From: Apoderus coryli
Taxonomy: Eukaryota; Arthropoda; Insecta; Coleoptera; Attelabidae
Length of the DNA: 64,000 bases
Direction: 5' to 3'
Assembly (NCBI GenBank): GCA_911728435.2
Contig: OU452203.1
Coordinates: forward strand, 22,570,134-22,634,133
A program made the position numbers and the translations under genes. This document shows, in pieces, positions 12,016 through 33,615 of this stretch (positions within the stretch are counted from its first letter, which is position 1; each line of letters starts with the position of its first letter). Under the pieces are notes generated by a model. It was not told the origin of the DNA and made no database searches. It saw only the letters and a program-made list of their open reading frames with translations.

Positions 12016-12088
12016 TGTCACAAGTGGGATTCGAACCCAACATCTCCCGATGGCCGGTCAGGTGTTCTACCAATTGAACTACCGTGAC
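12016..12088 (-). tRNA. tRNA-like sequence, probably pseudogene or SINE head
   Basis: The minus strand folds as a cloverleaf: acceptor GTCACGG/TTGTGAC (with G-U pairs), TA at 8-9, D-arm GTTC/GAAC, anticodon stem CCTGA/TCGGG, T-loop TTCGAAT with stem GGG/CCC. The A and B box regions are present. Against a working tRNA: the seven-base anticodon loop is CCGGCCA with C instead of U at position 33, and T-stem pair 49-65 is mismatched. If read literally the anticodon would be GGC (Ala), but Ala identity G3-U70 is absent. The adjacent hairpin supports a tRNA-derived repeat. Confidence 0.45.
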
Positions 12089-12090
12089 AC

Positions 12091-12139
12091 ATAGTGGAAA
12101 TCTCTAGACATTAACGCTTTTCTGAGAGATTTCCACTAT
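12091..12139. repeat. Perfect 15-bp inverted repeat next to the tRNA-like sequence
   Basis: ATAGTGGAAATCTCT at 12091-12105 is complemented exactly by 12125-12139, with a 19-base loop. It begins two bases from the tRNA-like element. Confidence 0.9.
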
Positions 12140-13289
12140 CTGTAAACGATTTTTTTTTATTTTTGCGTTCCATGCCATGCGTTTTCGGACTGACTGTGAC
12201 CTTAAACTTCTTGGGGTGCTAAAAACTGCAAAGTTTCTTAAAAATAGTGAGACACCATGTCTAAATTTTAACATAAAAATTATTTCCGAAATTGTAAATA
12301 TGGTAATTAAAGCAATAATTAGGTACTTATAGACATGTCCCGGTATACAAAATGTAATAAACTTGATTATAATAATAACAATATTGTTTTTGGGCGCATT
12401 TAGTTCTCGTTGCATGTCTAAAAGCCGTTAGCAACTAAAAATAAAAATTTTCGCATTACCTAGTGTATATAGTTGATGTAAGGTAAGGGGCTATACGGGG
12501 GGGTTGTTCTATGTACGTACATAATATAAAACAACATTATTTCGCGTTCTAAGTTAGGGGTTGTATTAGTGATAATAGCGTGTAAAACTACATGGATTTT
12601 CGTGCCATGGTAGTGAAAAAGTTAGAAAATACACAGGGATGTATTTAGCAGATTTTGGAAATTACTTGGTACCACAATATTCCGTTTTTGAGAGGTACGA
12701 TAACAATTTTCTTTTCTTCTGACAACTTTTCTAGTAAAACCTGTCATTTTTTAACCAATTTGTAATTTCTAGTACTTACGTATTTGTGCTGGGGTCCTAT
12801 TTCACAGGAATGCTGGTGGACTAGTGGTTGTCACTCGGTTGAACTTGCGAGGGACTTGGATTGAGATCGGGAACTTGCTTTGCTTGCGATTGCTCTATGT
12901 AAACAAACGAGGGACAATAATTATATCATTGTACTCCACTCTACTTAATAGACATTTTACTTATGACTGTCATTATGACCGACAATGGTAAATAATTCCA
13001 GTAAATTTAATAAAGAAACTAAAATTATTCGCTTTCGATTTTCGAGGGGAGTTGAACAAAATTTAACTTGCTCGTGACAATGTTTTTGATCCTTTTTATG
13101 AACGCCTATGTCAACAAGTTTAGAAGAATTAGCCAATTTTTCTGGTATGTTTTTATTTTTTTTTTATTTTTGACCCTTTTTACACTATTTGTGAACGCCT
13201 GTGTGAATCAATTCTTCTATGTGACATTTCATAAGTTATATTCTGTCAAATGTTTAGGAAATATGTTTTTTTTTTAATTTTTAACCTGT

Positions 13290-13560
13290 TTTTACACTCT
13301 TTTCGAGCGCCAATGTGATTAATTTTTCATGGTTTATGTTTTAGGTTATACCTATTCTATTAAAACAATGAAAAATCATTCAATATTTCGTATAAATTTA
13401 AGAAGTATGAAAATTTCAAATTTTGAACCCTTTTTTAAACCCTTCGCCTACGCTCAATGTCTCCTAAAAGTGAATCAGCACCTAAACATATCCCGTAGTA
13501 TTTTTGTACGAAATTTGGTTAAAATATGTTAACTGGTTTTTGGCTATCGTGAAATTAAAA
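13290..13560 (-). repeat. Dispersed repeat, inverted relative of 48140-48440
   Basis: Shares, in reverse complement, blocks such as TTTTGAACCCTTTTTTAAAC, ACGCTCAATGTCTCC and the TTTGGTTAAAATNTGTTAA region with 48140-48440. The surrounding 13040-13290 contains three internal repeats of a TTTTTGACCCTTTTTACAC-like phrase. No coding potential. Confidence 0.65.
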
Positions 13561-13875
13561 AAAAATCATGAAACTAATAGCCGAGAGCTAAAAATACAGG
13601 TTGGTCTTTCTCATGTGGAAGTCTTGCAACACTGCATCTTGATCATCTTTTTTTTCCAAGGTCAACACCAAGATCGCCTCCTGTCACTATTAACATAATT
13701 AAGAATTGTCATATAAAACATGACTTTCGGCATTTTACTTAAATTGGTTTTTTACTTTTCTTTTGTGATCGTCCTGTATAATATTTAAATCACGCCTATG
13801 CAACTTTTAGCACCTATTCAAGCTCAGTAAAAGCAGCATTTGCTTGTAACCTAACAGAAAAGTCAGTTGCATACG

Positions 13876-13915
13876 GTTTTGTTTTGGAACCATACAGTGG
13901 GTTCCAAAACAAAAC
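13876..13915. repeat. Perfect 16-bp hairpin
   Basis: GTTTTGTTTTGGAACC (13876-13891) and its exact complement at 13900-13915 flank the 8-base loop ATACAGTG. Function unknown; could be a terminator-like or cruciform structure, or a remnant of a foldback element. Confidence 0.85.
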
Positions 13916-15649
13916 AAAACTTCCACGCTCATTTACATAATCTCTTCTTTTCAACAAAAGTTTGGGAACTGCATCGGGTACGAGGGTGATCCTCTTGCCG
14001 TCTTCTCTTCAAATGATATCTTCTGCAGCGAAATGCTTACTGCATATGACATTCCCATCACATAAATTTTCTGTACTAGGATCCCAATGCCCGCATCCAA
14101 ACATCATGTCTTTTTTTTGTCATGCTAAAAATGTGATCATATTTACTCAAACTCAGACTGTTAGAAACCCGAAACAATAACTTACTGAAAATATTTAATA
14201 CCAGGAATGAGACCTTCATTTTGACACCACAACACTATACACCTCATTGTTTGTTAAATAAACGAACTAAAACCAAAATAACAAATATTAAAAACAATTT
14301 TAATCACAAATAGGTATATCTAACTCAATTATAAAACCTATCTGAATTGTTGTGAAGCCGACTCTGACAGATATTCCCACTACGAGAAACGTCATTTGCG
14401 AAAACAGACGCTGTTGCGAAATCTCCTAAATTTAATAAGATTTGGAAAAAAATGTTTCGTTCATATTGCTGAAAACTAAACAGTATGCAATTTTACCGAT
14501 AACATTTAATTATTTGATTTTGTCAAGCAGTTTCGCATGACGCAACATATGGATTTATTTATAAAACAGATATGTCGCATAAATTCTGTAAGGCAAACGA
14601 CAAAATAGTTTTAAATATGGCAGCTCTGTACTGAAAATAAGATACTGAGGAGCATGCGTAGATCGTGAAAACTCTGCATACCCGTTACACTTTTTGATAT
14701 TTGGCTGGATTTAATTAGCATTCTAGAATACATAGGTATATAATATAAGATTTCTATGGATAAAACTATTTGTCAACCATTAGTTTTATTATTGACAGAT
14801 ATAATTGCAGTTTGTTTCCAAAGCCTACTTGTTTAATAGTTGTGAAAGTTTCGAATTTTTGATAATAGTTTTTCCTACAAATTTGCTTTTAATTTTTTAA
14901 CGAATGAAGATACCAAATTTTTTTCTTTACAAAAGTTGCTTAGAAAAATTAGCTCTTTTGAACTATATAGGTATGTTTTTCTATCGTTTTTCATTTTTTC
15001 ACCCTGTACAAGATTCTATCAATATTTAATTTGTTACCTATAATGTAATTTAAAACCAAAAGTGACATGTGCAGGCTTTACTTAAATTGTATCGAATTTG
15101 TGCTTGACTTTTCGCCTTCACTAGGTAGGTAGGTATATAGGTAGTTATACAAACTTTTGATGAGGCCTTAAAAACTTTCAAAAATTGCACAATACCTACG
15201 TTATCTCCTAATAATAATAATAATAGAGCTTTTGTTAAAACACACCTTACAAGGAAAAGAAAACTTTCTAAACTTTCTAAAAATTGTACAAGCATTTCTA
15301 CTAGGCACCTAATACATACCTGCTCTGCTATTATAGCTAACAACCATCATCCGCCTATTCATAAAAAATTAAATAGAGACAGAAACTAGTAGATATTTAG
15401 ACTAGACACCCATCAATCTATATTTCCAATTTTTAAAAATTATATATATGAAAAAAAAACAAAGATAATATACTTAGGTAGGTATGGGGAGGTAGATCTC
15501 CCTATATATACCTGTACGTACAATAAGGTTAAATTAGTTTTCTATATTATATATACCTACCTACATAGGTACCTATTATATCAACCATTTTTAATTTTTG
15601 ATTGGTGGATAGGTATAATATAAATATAATTATAAAAAATTATTTAATG
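13916..15649. other. Intergenic, no gene seen
   Basis: AT-rich, with short GTAC-centred words at 15120-15140 and 15470-15580 and a TAATAATAA run near 15210. No coding sequence. Confidence 0.5.
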
Positions 15650-16110
15650 GAAGAACCATTTTTCTGGCCATTTATCTATGACAGGCAATCAGACACAGGC
15701 CCCCATAGCATGTCAAAAAAAATTATTAATAATAACCGCGATGTTACGGACTCTGTTATTAGTTGGCGGCTTGGGTATAGAGCGGTAATCTTATTAAATA
15801 TCTACAGGATGGACCAAGAAAAAGATTTCTTTTACGACGACGGCCATCATGTTTCGTAAAAATCGCACCATGGGATTTACGAATCATTTTTGCTGAAGGT
15901 TTTTATTTGTGAAGGCATCCGTGTAATTCTGCATATTTAACATTATTTCGAAATGCAATTAAAAGCAATTATTTGCGGTAACCGAAAAATTTATCAACAT
16001 TTCACCAAATCGCTCCCTCTAGGCCTGATAATATGTGACTGTTTTAGGTGGTTATGCCTATATATAGAGCATGTTCAATTGTTTTGTCCTCCATCAGGAG
16101 TTGCATCCAC
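15650..16110 (+). promoter_or_regulatory. Candidate cis-regulatory module or promoter upstream of Antp
   Basis: Non-repetitive and less AT-rich than its surroundings. It contains several TTTACGA or TTTTACGA words (15830, 15853 complement, 15875), TTTTTATTTGTG, CAATTA and TTATTAATAATAA, of the type bound by homeodomain proteins, plus TATATATAG at 16059-16067 followed by a TCAG initiator-like site at 16094-16097. Spacing of TATA to initiator is slightly long. All functional meaning is inference. Confidence 0.25.
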
Positions 16111-16289
16111 AACCCCTCTTTTAATTAATGCATATACGTACGCAAATGTGTTTAAATTTTATTTTATCGACTTTGTTTCGAATAATTTCGTTGGTTTAAT
16201 GCTTTGACTATTTGTTTATTTTACTAATGTGCATAAATCCATTATTTCATAATATGACCCCGTAATTTAATTGCATATTAATATTCGTC

Positions 16290-16950
16290 ATAAAATTCCC
16301 TCAAAAATGAGTGGTCGCATGATAGGTTTACCAGGTGTTGTTTAAAAGTTATCTCCAAATCAACTAAGTCTCAATTTTGGCTACTATTTGTATTGCAAAC
16401 CTTGTTTTTTCAAATCAGCATAATTTTTGCACAACCACATTGTCCCTTATTTCAATTCTTGCTTGTATGGGATTTTTAAAACTAACTTTGATCGATAATC
16501 AGACAGAAAAATTATGTTTCCGCTAATTTAGTGTCTTGTTTGTTAGTATAACCCTATATTTTTATTACATAATTAGATTCATTACAAAATCTCATTTAAA
16601 ACGAGTGGTCGCATCATAGATTTACCAGGTGTAGTTTAAAAGTTGTATCAAAAACAATTGAATCGCAATTTTGACTTCTAATAATTGTATTATTGACTTT
16701 TTTTTCAATACCTACAAATTTAACGTGTAAAGATTTTTTGAAATATATTTTTATTGAATAAAATTGATAAAATATTGAGAAAAATACGGTTTTCGCTAAT
16801 TTAGTGTCTTATTTGGCAGCATAACCTTATGTTTTTATTACATATTTAGATTGAGCACAAAATTTCCTTTAAAATGAATGGTCGCATCATACATTTACCA
16901 GGTGTACTTTAAAAGTTGTTTTCAATTCATTTAAATCCCCAATTTGCTAC
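16290..16950. repeat. Three tandem units of the GTCGCAT/TACCAGG family
   Basis: Each unit carries a phrase like GAGTGGTCGCATCATA, then TTTACCAGGTGTAGTTTAAA and AGTTGT. TACCAGG lies at 16329, 16623 and 16896, periods of about 294 and 273. Related single or tandem units occur at 19440-19550 and 25590-26330. Confidence 0.8.
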
Positions 16951-19439
16951 TTTGAGGAGAGTTGGTGTGAATAATTTAATCCAAGATTAATAAAATTCAA
17001 GTACATCTTGCTATACGTATTTGCGTACGTCTATGGGGAATGTAAATTATTGGACATTAGGTAGGTATGTATATTAGAACATCTCGCTGGTATTCTAAAC
17101 ACGCGTAAACGTCAAAATCCATATTGTGCTATTTCGGTGCAAATTGGATATACATAATTTATTAATTGTCCTTATACAAGTTAGGAATTCAGAATTGTAC
17201 TCTTTAAAAGTATGGAGTTTAGTAGATATCAATATCATCTGTCATATGATTGTATTATATTATGCATCGTTACACTCTGTCTGCTGCTAAGGTATCTAAG
17301 TACATGTATTTATCTCGTTTCCAACTCAATAGAATTTGTCCTGGATTATTAGGTTCAGGATTAACGACATTATCACAATCAGAAGTGGGATTGTTGAACA
17401 CATTATAATAGGTATTACAAGTGGGATGCAATTTATTTCGACCTGCGTACACCCTGTAGATAATTAATTAAAACTGTCTTATAAAGATATAATTGTACGA
17501 TTTAGTTCTGCGTCAAATGATGTAGCTATCAGTATATCTCATAAAAAAGACTACTGGTTTTAGAATAATGTTATTTACATACATACCTACCAATAATTAA
17601 TAAAATAATACGTTTAGACGTCCTCAACAATAATTTCTATCCAAGAGCCAACATATCAATAAAAATATCACACTATAACCAATCATATCTAGCTAAATGT
17701 CAGCCATTAATAATTCCAGCGGCCATCATTTCATTGAACCAACCCCTGAAACACCCCTTAGAATTCGCCCAACCCCAAAAGCACATCCTATCCTTGTCCA
17801 ATATGCCAAATAAAATACATTTTGCCTAAATATCTACAAAAAGCATACCTAATAGTTCAATAATTCTGCTATTATAACCAAACACAATATACCAAGTTGC
17901 CAATTCCGAATTCCATTATTATTATTGTTATCCTTTTCTCAGTTCGTAGAAATAAATCTTTAAGGGTTTATCCAACACAATAAACTTGATGATTTAGATG
18001 CCATCTAGTTGTACAAAAATCAATTAGATACAACTACATACAAGAATTTGGTATTATAGTCTTCTGTTTTTTTTTCTCTCGTATACTTACAGTTTAAATA
18101 AAATGGTTTGAGCTGTCGCTAATAGATGGGGGTAGTGTATATTTCTATTTATATAATGCTACACGGTGTGAAAATAATAAACTGTTTTTAAAAAATTCAA
18201 TAAGAAACCGGGATATGTTAAAAAGTTGTTATTTTATGAATTTCTGGCGCACTAGCGAACTATTTTATTATTTAATTACAATGTTATTTCAGTAGTTCTC
18301 ACCTATATTTGATATTAGATATTAGAAGTTTTAGAGGTACAAATTAAAATTAATAAATATATCAGGGTGTTCAAAAAAAAACTTAACATAGACAATTAAA
18401 CTAAAATGTAGATGAAAAAAAAAAATAGTAAACAATATTTATAGAGGGTGATACATTAAAGAAATACAAATGTTGGTTCTTAACTCAAAATTGAAATTAT
18501 CCAGAAAAAAACGCCACTGGATTCTGGTGAAAAACAGTAATTTTTGGATATTCAAAGATACGAGTGGGGTCCCATAATGCAAAAACTTCCGGTATGTCAA
18601 AAGTAAAGGGGCTAGCGTAATTCTGATTTAGTTTCAATAAAAACTTCAAAATCCTCGTCCCATCTTCAGCCCCACAAAGCGATTATTTAAATAAAATCGA
18701 AAATACCAATCGTCGAGAATTATTTCGCTAAAACACTATCATGTATATCATGATGGCCGTGGTCGTTTAATCAATTGTTTTCACCATCGCGTAAATGCGA
18801 TTACGTCAGCCGGATTTCAATTGTCTTTTCCAATGCTGTCCTGATATATGCAAATGGGCAATAAATCACTATTTTAGGCGGGGAAAATGCAGGGCCTATA
18901 CACAACTACAAAGGCAATGGGGAGTTTGTGTAGCAAACCCTCACTGTACGGTACGTTGTAATCAACGTTCATACAGGGTGAATATAATAATAAAAATATT
19001 TTTTTAATGTTTAATTTAATTAAAAAACATAACATTGTTTTAGGTGCCTATAAAAAAATATTTTGGAAGATTCTTATCTTTTTTATACGTGTAGGTCTAC
19101 ACAATAAGCACAGCATTGTGTAAGAGTTATTTTTTATTACCTTTAACATTTGACAACATAACATAAGATCTTGTTAGCTAGTTTGACCCTTTGACACAAA
19201 CTTTCTACGAAAATCAGGCTATTCTACATACTTGGTTAATAAAAATTTATTTTTATTACACTCACACACATGTTTTTTCTTTGTACATTAATTTCCTCTT
19301 TCCAAAGAATTTTTCCATGTGGCAACATTCTTTTTTGTATAATTAACGTACTTAGTCGCGACCGGTTGTATAATACCAGGATTTTTGATTTTTCTTTGTA
19401 ATTTGCATGAATAACTGTATAATTTTCCTGTTTATTTGA
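16951..19439. other. Intergenic upstream of Antp; compact patch at 18715-18990
   Basis: Mostly AT-rich without genes. 18715-18990 is less AT-rich and non-repetitive, with ATGCGATTACGTCAGCCGG (a CRE-like TTACGTCA), TATGCAAAT (octamer-like) and GCAATAAATCAC; it ends at a TACAGGGTG terminus at 18973. It is a possible enhancer or an old insertion. Confidence 0.35.
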
Positions 19440-19560
19440 ATTGATGATAAAATTTCTTTTAAAACGAGGGGTCGCATCACATACTTACAAGACTTAGCCT
19501 TTAAAACAAGACGTAACATGACTCTATCAGGTGTAGTTTAAAACTTCTACATAACATGTT
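19440..19560. repeat. Degenerate unit of the GTCGCAT/TACCAGG family
   Basis: Contains AAAACGAGGGGTCGCATCAC, then ATCAGGTGTAGTTTAAA, matching the units at 16290-16950. The order of the blocks is slightly rearranged. Confidence 0.6.
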
Positions 19561-19629
19561 CTTGAAAAAAAGTCAACCTCCACGAAACAAATTTAATAGA
19601 TCTCTCTAAGAACTGTACCAACCAAACAT

Positions 19630-19656
19630 GTTTCGGAGCCTAGGCTCCATCCTCAG
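19630..19656 (-). ncRNA. Hammerhead-like core 3
   Basis: Minus strand CTGAGGA (19656-19650), T, a 5-bp hairpin GGAGC/GCTCC closing the 4-base loop CTAG, then GAAAC (19634-19630). Position 7 of the core is variable in hammerheads, so G is tolerated. Stems I and III not established. Confidence 0.45.
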
Positions 19657-20609
19657 TGGTTCGTAAAATTACAAAAAGCTATTTCATCATTATATTTATA
19701 ATTTTATGTTCTATTAGGAGAAATGCATTATATTTTGTCAAAAAATTGGAATGGCGTTTTTAAAATATAAAAAAAAAACACAAAATTCCCTTTAATTTAT
19801 CATTCATATAAAGAATATAAGTAAATATAGTTAAAATTACTCTAATACAATTTAATTGTATTAAAAATCTTTCAGTTCTTATTATCAGTTTTTAGTTGTG
19901 ACATATTTAAACAATTTATCTAGATGCAAAATAAATCATATAAATACTACTTAATACAATAACTTTATGCCCTCCTCACTTTTCGAAAACGCCTGGTATA
20001 ATAAATTCGATACAATTCAACATCTAAATCAACAGAGAGAAACGATAAAAAAGATTTCTGTAATTTCAACGAAAAATCTACTTGTAGAGTAAAATCCAGG
20101 TAGTCAAAAAGTTACCTGTAATTCAAAATAAAGCCCTGCGGTGTATAAAAATCTTTCCAAATATTGTAGTACATGCTACTAGTCGTTAGATGGTGCCCGA
20201 ATCGACCTTATTTCAAAATAACTATAGTACGAGTATAGAATTTTAATTAATTAAATTAAAACTTTCCCGGTGTTGTAACAAAGCAAAGTTTACCCCCCTG
20301 GGGTCCTTGAGGGGATTGTAAATTTAATATATGAATAAATATATTCATAACAGGAGAAAGGACTTAACCCACCCTTTTAGTGACACAGGAATGGAATATT
20401 TCTGCAATATACGCATATTTCATTACTATTTTTTCATACAAATATTTAAAATAAATAATAAAATCATAATTTTTTGTTATTTTACAGTAAATTGGCCTTA
20501 AAAGTTTTTTAATTTTCTCCTCTAACTTATACTTGAATTATTTTTAAATGTCACGCTCTGTACTTTAATTATTTAAATTTTTACCAACAATTGTGTTTAA
20601 CTTCGTTAT

Positions 20610-21075
20610 TTTAATTGTACCACCCTAGTAATCAATTTTTGGTGGTTATTTGACGATTGATTGCAGTCTGACTTTTTTTAAATGGACCACCTTGTTCATA
20701 ATACATTTGGTACTAAATGTAGTGCATTGTTGCCAAGTTGAATTAAAGAAATTTATAAAAAACAATATTGGTTACTTTGTAAAAGTTAAACAATTTGTTT
20801 ATTTTAAATGGACCGCCCTATTTGGTAATAACTTTAACGTTGAATCGATTTTATCAAAATAAAGACATTGTTGCCAAATTGCATTGCATCAATTTGAAAA
20901 AGAAATTCATAAATTTGTTATAAATCTTTGAATATACAAATATTTATTTTTTAAGTGGACCACCTTCTGCAAAGAGTTAACAACATGAAATTTAATTTAA
21001 AACAATGTTGCCAAATTGTTTTCTGGAAGTTTTGAGACATATTGGTTATTTTAAATGGACCACCCTGTTGAAAAT
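20610..21075. repeat. Degenerate ~130-bp tandem repeat
   Basis: Four units with TTGTTGCCAAATTG and TTAAATGGACCACCCTGTT-like phrases at about 20681, 20805, 20955 and 21052. They carry no coding potential. Confidence 0.7.
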
Positions 21076-21095
21076 TATGGTTATACAAGGTGTAG

Positions 21096-21207
21096 TTTCG
21101 AGAAAAAACAAGTATGCCTTTTTTATGTAGAAAACTTTATTTTATCACATTTTTGACACGAATGGAATAAAAGTCACAAGAAAAAAAAGTTAGGTTATAA
21201 TTAAGGC
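21096..21207 (+). repeat. Dispersed repeat, inverted copy at 59477-59588
   Basis: About 112 bases that match the reverse complement of 59477-59588 closely, for example AGTATGCCTTTTTTATGTAG, AAACTTTATTTTATCACAT and AAGTTAGGTTATAATTAAGG. Probably two copies of one transposon family 38 kb apart. Confidence 0.85.
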
Positions 21208-22629
21208 GACGTTCAATTAAATAAAAATGTGTCCAATTATTTTAAATGAATCGCTATGTATAAAATTAATGAAAATTCCGTTATTTTACACGTCACCCTA
21301 TAAATACTACCCTGGATTTATTCACACATGTAGATATTTTTTTTTATTTGCTGTTATAGCAGAGAAACTCATGTAGGTAGTTTGTATATATATATAGGGT
21401 ATCATATATATATTTTTTTTCCATGTCACATCCGTTAATTTTGGACTGCGTTATGTATTTAGATTTTTTTCATCATGCATTTTTCAGTTCCCTTATATAT
21501 TTTATATTTTTATAAGTATTATATACACATGTCCACACAGTCCTTTTTGCCGCTTTTATTTATGACAAATCTGGTTATACTGAAATGCAAAAAAATGCCG
21601 TAGATAAATACGTATAAAAATAATAGAACGAAACTTTAAATTAAAATGTTTTTTGTTTTTTAATAAATGAACAACTGCAGAGGCTTCGCAACTCCAAAAA
21701 ACACACAGATACACCTATATCTTGTAGTTTTGTACACACCCCGTATAATATACATCATAACTTATATATTTCAACTTAAATGATGCATTTAAAACCACAT
21801 TTCCTAGCTGAACCTTATTAAAATGTAAAAATACCATATTTTTCTTACAAATATAACCGAAAACTACTTTAAAATATGCTCATTTGTAGATAATTTCTTA
21901 TGCAGTAAATGCAAAATTCTGAAAAATATTGTCGTAGTTCTAGAACAATTCAATTCAATTCGAATGTATCGAAGAAAGTTAGTCTCTAACATAAATATCT
22001 ATCGATCAAAATTAAAACACTAAAATCAATTTTAAAGTGTTTAAGAAATTCGGTATTTGATTTAGGGGTCTATTTGAAGAAGACTAAAGAAGTTTTTAGC
22101 AGAGATTTCTTACAAGTCCCTCGAATTCCAATATCCTAAAAAATCTTGCGAATCTATGGTATACCTAATCCTCAACTTGACAGAGACTTCAATGAACATA
22201 GCTCATCTAGATTAGTTAAACTAACGTCATGGTTTATTAAAAAAATAAATTACCAATCTGTTCTAATTTTAATAATATTTTTTAGGTTTTTCGTCAAAAA
22301 CGGCATCAATTTCCAAGTATATTCCAAAAGGACAACAAGTTTTTAAGAATTTTGGCACAAAATCCAATCATCAACGTCCACTGGCAGTTTATTTAAAAAA
22401 ATAGTGTCCTTAAGTTAGTGCATAATTAATTTAAATAGTGCTAAAAATACACAACATTAGTGTCAAACAAAACTAAATCAAAATGGTTGTTTATTAATTA
22501 ATTAATTAAATTGGTGTCAATAAATAAAGGAAAATTAGTGTCATAAACTAATGTGAGGTCAATGTGTTTCTAAAACAAAAATATGAGTGATTAAATGTAA
22601 AATATAATTTTACAAAATATTTTTCCCAG
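21208..22629. other. Region just upstream of the Antp start exon, no gene seen
   Basis: AT-rich, with TTAATTAATTAATTAAAT near 22495-22512. It may contain the 5'-UTR intron or promoter of Antp, but no confident element is visible. Confidence 0.4.
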
Positions 22630-22681
22630 TGTATAAACATACCGTGTGTGTTTAAAATAACTCCTTGAACTATTAATAATT
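22630..22681 (+). other. Antp: Possible 5'-UTR part of the Antp start-codon exon
   Basis: A pyrimidine tract followed by CCCAG ends at 22629 and resembles a 3' splice site 52 bases before the Antp ATG. In Drosophila the Antp start-codon exon is preceded by untranslated exons and a large intron, so an acceptor here is expected. This is inference; the exon could begin further upstream, and no distal 5' exon was identified. Confidence 0.4.
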
Positions 22682-31278
<8,597 letters not shown>

Positions 31279-33374
31279 ATTTCATAAAACAAATATAATT
31301 AAAAATACGTAACGTGTACCTAAAAGTTTTATTTAGTCATTATTATATTTTATAATTAATTAATTGTGCATTTATATTAATTAATTGATTAGCCAACGAA
31401 GTAATTTTTGTATACGTATAGGTAGATATATGAATTACGTATATTAAAATTAAATTTAAATTATAAAACCGTAATAACCTCTTAAATATTAAACATTTAT
31501 TTTTTATTATTATTATATTTATTATTTTTTATTTACATTGAATATTATTATTTTTTAAATATTAGAAAAAAATGTATTATTTTGTACATATTAAAACATA
31601 TTTTTATTATTTTTTTGTATTATATTTATTATTAGGTTTTATTGTACATATACCTACTTATATGTTTTTATTAATATTATGATTGTTTAATTAATTTTTT
31701 AAACAAAATATAACATGACTTTTTATATTTTTCGAAGAGGCCAGTTGCAAAAACGAAAAATTAATAAAAACTTATTTGAGTAAAATAAATAAAACAATAA
31801 AAAAAATTGTGCAATTACCTATACAAAAACAAAAATGGACTTTAAGTTATCAAATAAATATAATAATAATAAATATTTAAAATTATCAGGGTGAATAAAT
31901 ATGTATGTAATATTTTTTATTTTTTTGTTTAATATGAAATATTATACGTAAAATTTGAGGTACCTTTCTGCGAAAACAAGTATACGGTTTATTCGAAATT
32001 AAAATAAGGCATTTAATATTTTTTTAATAAAATATTTATCTAACTACGTAAATTTAAATAAATAAAAATTATTAATACAATAACAATAAATTCAGAAATA
32101 ATACATGGAATATTGATGGAGTTCTAATAACAAATTTTAATATTTTTTTCTATTGATTTTTGAATCTACAATCAACAATTTTTAGTAGAATTCACCATAA
32201 ACCATAATATAATAAGCGACATGTCCCATGATAATATTTTATACATAAAAAATAAAAGTCGAAACTCCACGAAATCAATTAAAACGACTTTTATTTCTTG
32301 CGTATAAAACTAATGGACTACTATTTGTTTTTTTTTTATTTTCGAAATCAAACGTGAACGCACCCTGTATAATGATCTCTGTATACTAACGTAAACTAGT
32401 AAAATCGGGAAAAAAATCAACAACTTCTTAAATACCTACCCCTTGTAAATAATTAATATAATATAACTTATTTATATATTATTAAAAAAAATGTAAAGAT
32501 TATCTGTAAATTTATGAACGAATATTTAAAATTAGTTATTTATTTTTTAAAATTTTAATATACTATGTATATTAATTATAGTATCAATTTTTGAATTTTG
32601 TCTTTTTCCTAACTTAATTTGTCACTAATATCTATAGAAACGTTAAAATAAAATAATAATTAAAATGCAGTGCAATGCCAAAGGTATTTTAAATTGTAAA
32701 ATAAAATTATTATTGTTATTATTATCATTGTATATTTACAAAAAGACAAAAATTAAACTAACAATAAATAATAATTTGTTAAAAATATACAATAAATACC
32801 GAAAATTTAACAAAAACAACGCTTTTTGTTACAAAATTAAAACTATTAATGATACTAATGTGGCTACAATATTTTATTATTTAAATACTTATATTTTTAA
32901 CAAAATATTATTTATTTCATTTAACAATTTCTCAAAATACTCATTACATTATTTAAATAATGAATTATATTGTAAATATTGATTTATTAACACAATACGT
33001 AAAATTAAACATGTTTCCAAAAAATTATATATTAATTAAATACATAATAATATTAACAAAATATTATTATCTATACTAGACAAAACAAAAAATATTTTAT
33101 ATACTGTAAAATTTACGAAAAACTACAACAAAATATTTCAAAATTGTTATTTTTTTAATTAAAACATAAGAAAAATTCAATTCTTGCAAATCTGATTTAA
33201 TTTATTAAAAAAATAATTCAGAAAAATCATAAGATGTATTTATTAATCAGCCTTAATTTGTTATAAAAAACCAATAAACAATTATTCATACATAAAAAGC
33301 GCAAAAAATAATGTTTTTATTAATTTTCTAAATTAAAGAAATAATCCATTAGATGCAGTGGAGTGTAATATAAT
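31279..33374 (+). other. Antp 3'-UTR and AT-rich 3' flank
   Basis: Extremely AT-rich sequence after the Antp stop with many TTTTTATT and AATTAATT words. AATAAA motifs occur at 31763-31768 and again around 31783-31795, close enough to be polyadenylation signals, but AATAAA is expected often by chance in such sequence. An open frame at 32665-32982 is compositional (Asn/Lys/Ile/Tyr only) and not a gene. The true 3' end cannot be set. Confidence 0.5.
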
Positions 33375-33435
33375 TACAATAAAACAAAAATCATCGTCTC
33401 CACTATTTAATTCATAAATTATGTCAAAGGGACAT

Positions 33436-33462
33436 GTTTGGGAGACTCAGCTCCATCATCAG
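33436..33462 (-). ncRNA. Hammerhead-like core 4 (catalytic G lost)
   Basis: Minus strand CTGATGA (33462-33456), T, 4-bp hairpin GGAG/CTCC, then CAAAC where GAAAC is expected. G12 of the hammerhead is the general base, so this copy would be inactive. Confidence 0.4.
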
Positions 33463-33615
33463 CCTTGGTGGTATAAAATGCTCAGTTTGTGAAGGCAGAG
33501 CTCCTAACAGACTAAATTAAAGTATACAATATGAATGAATGAATTGAATTGTTTACTTTAATTTAGTCTGTTAGGAGCTCTGCCTTCACAAAGTGAGCAT
33601 TTTATACCACCAATG

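Noticed and set aside
12016..12088. Functional alanine tRNA (anticodon GGC)
   Set aside because: U33 is replaced by C, the G3-U70 identity pair is absent and the T stem has a mismatch.
15050..15343. 97-codon minus-strand frame with a Leu run
   Set aside because: The Leu run is a TAATAA microsatellite read backwards; no domain.
32665..32982. 105-codon frame downstream of Antp
   Set aside because: Composition is almost only Asn, Lys, Ile, Leu, Tyr and Phe, as expected from extremely AT-rich non-coding DNA; no domain or conserved motif.
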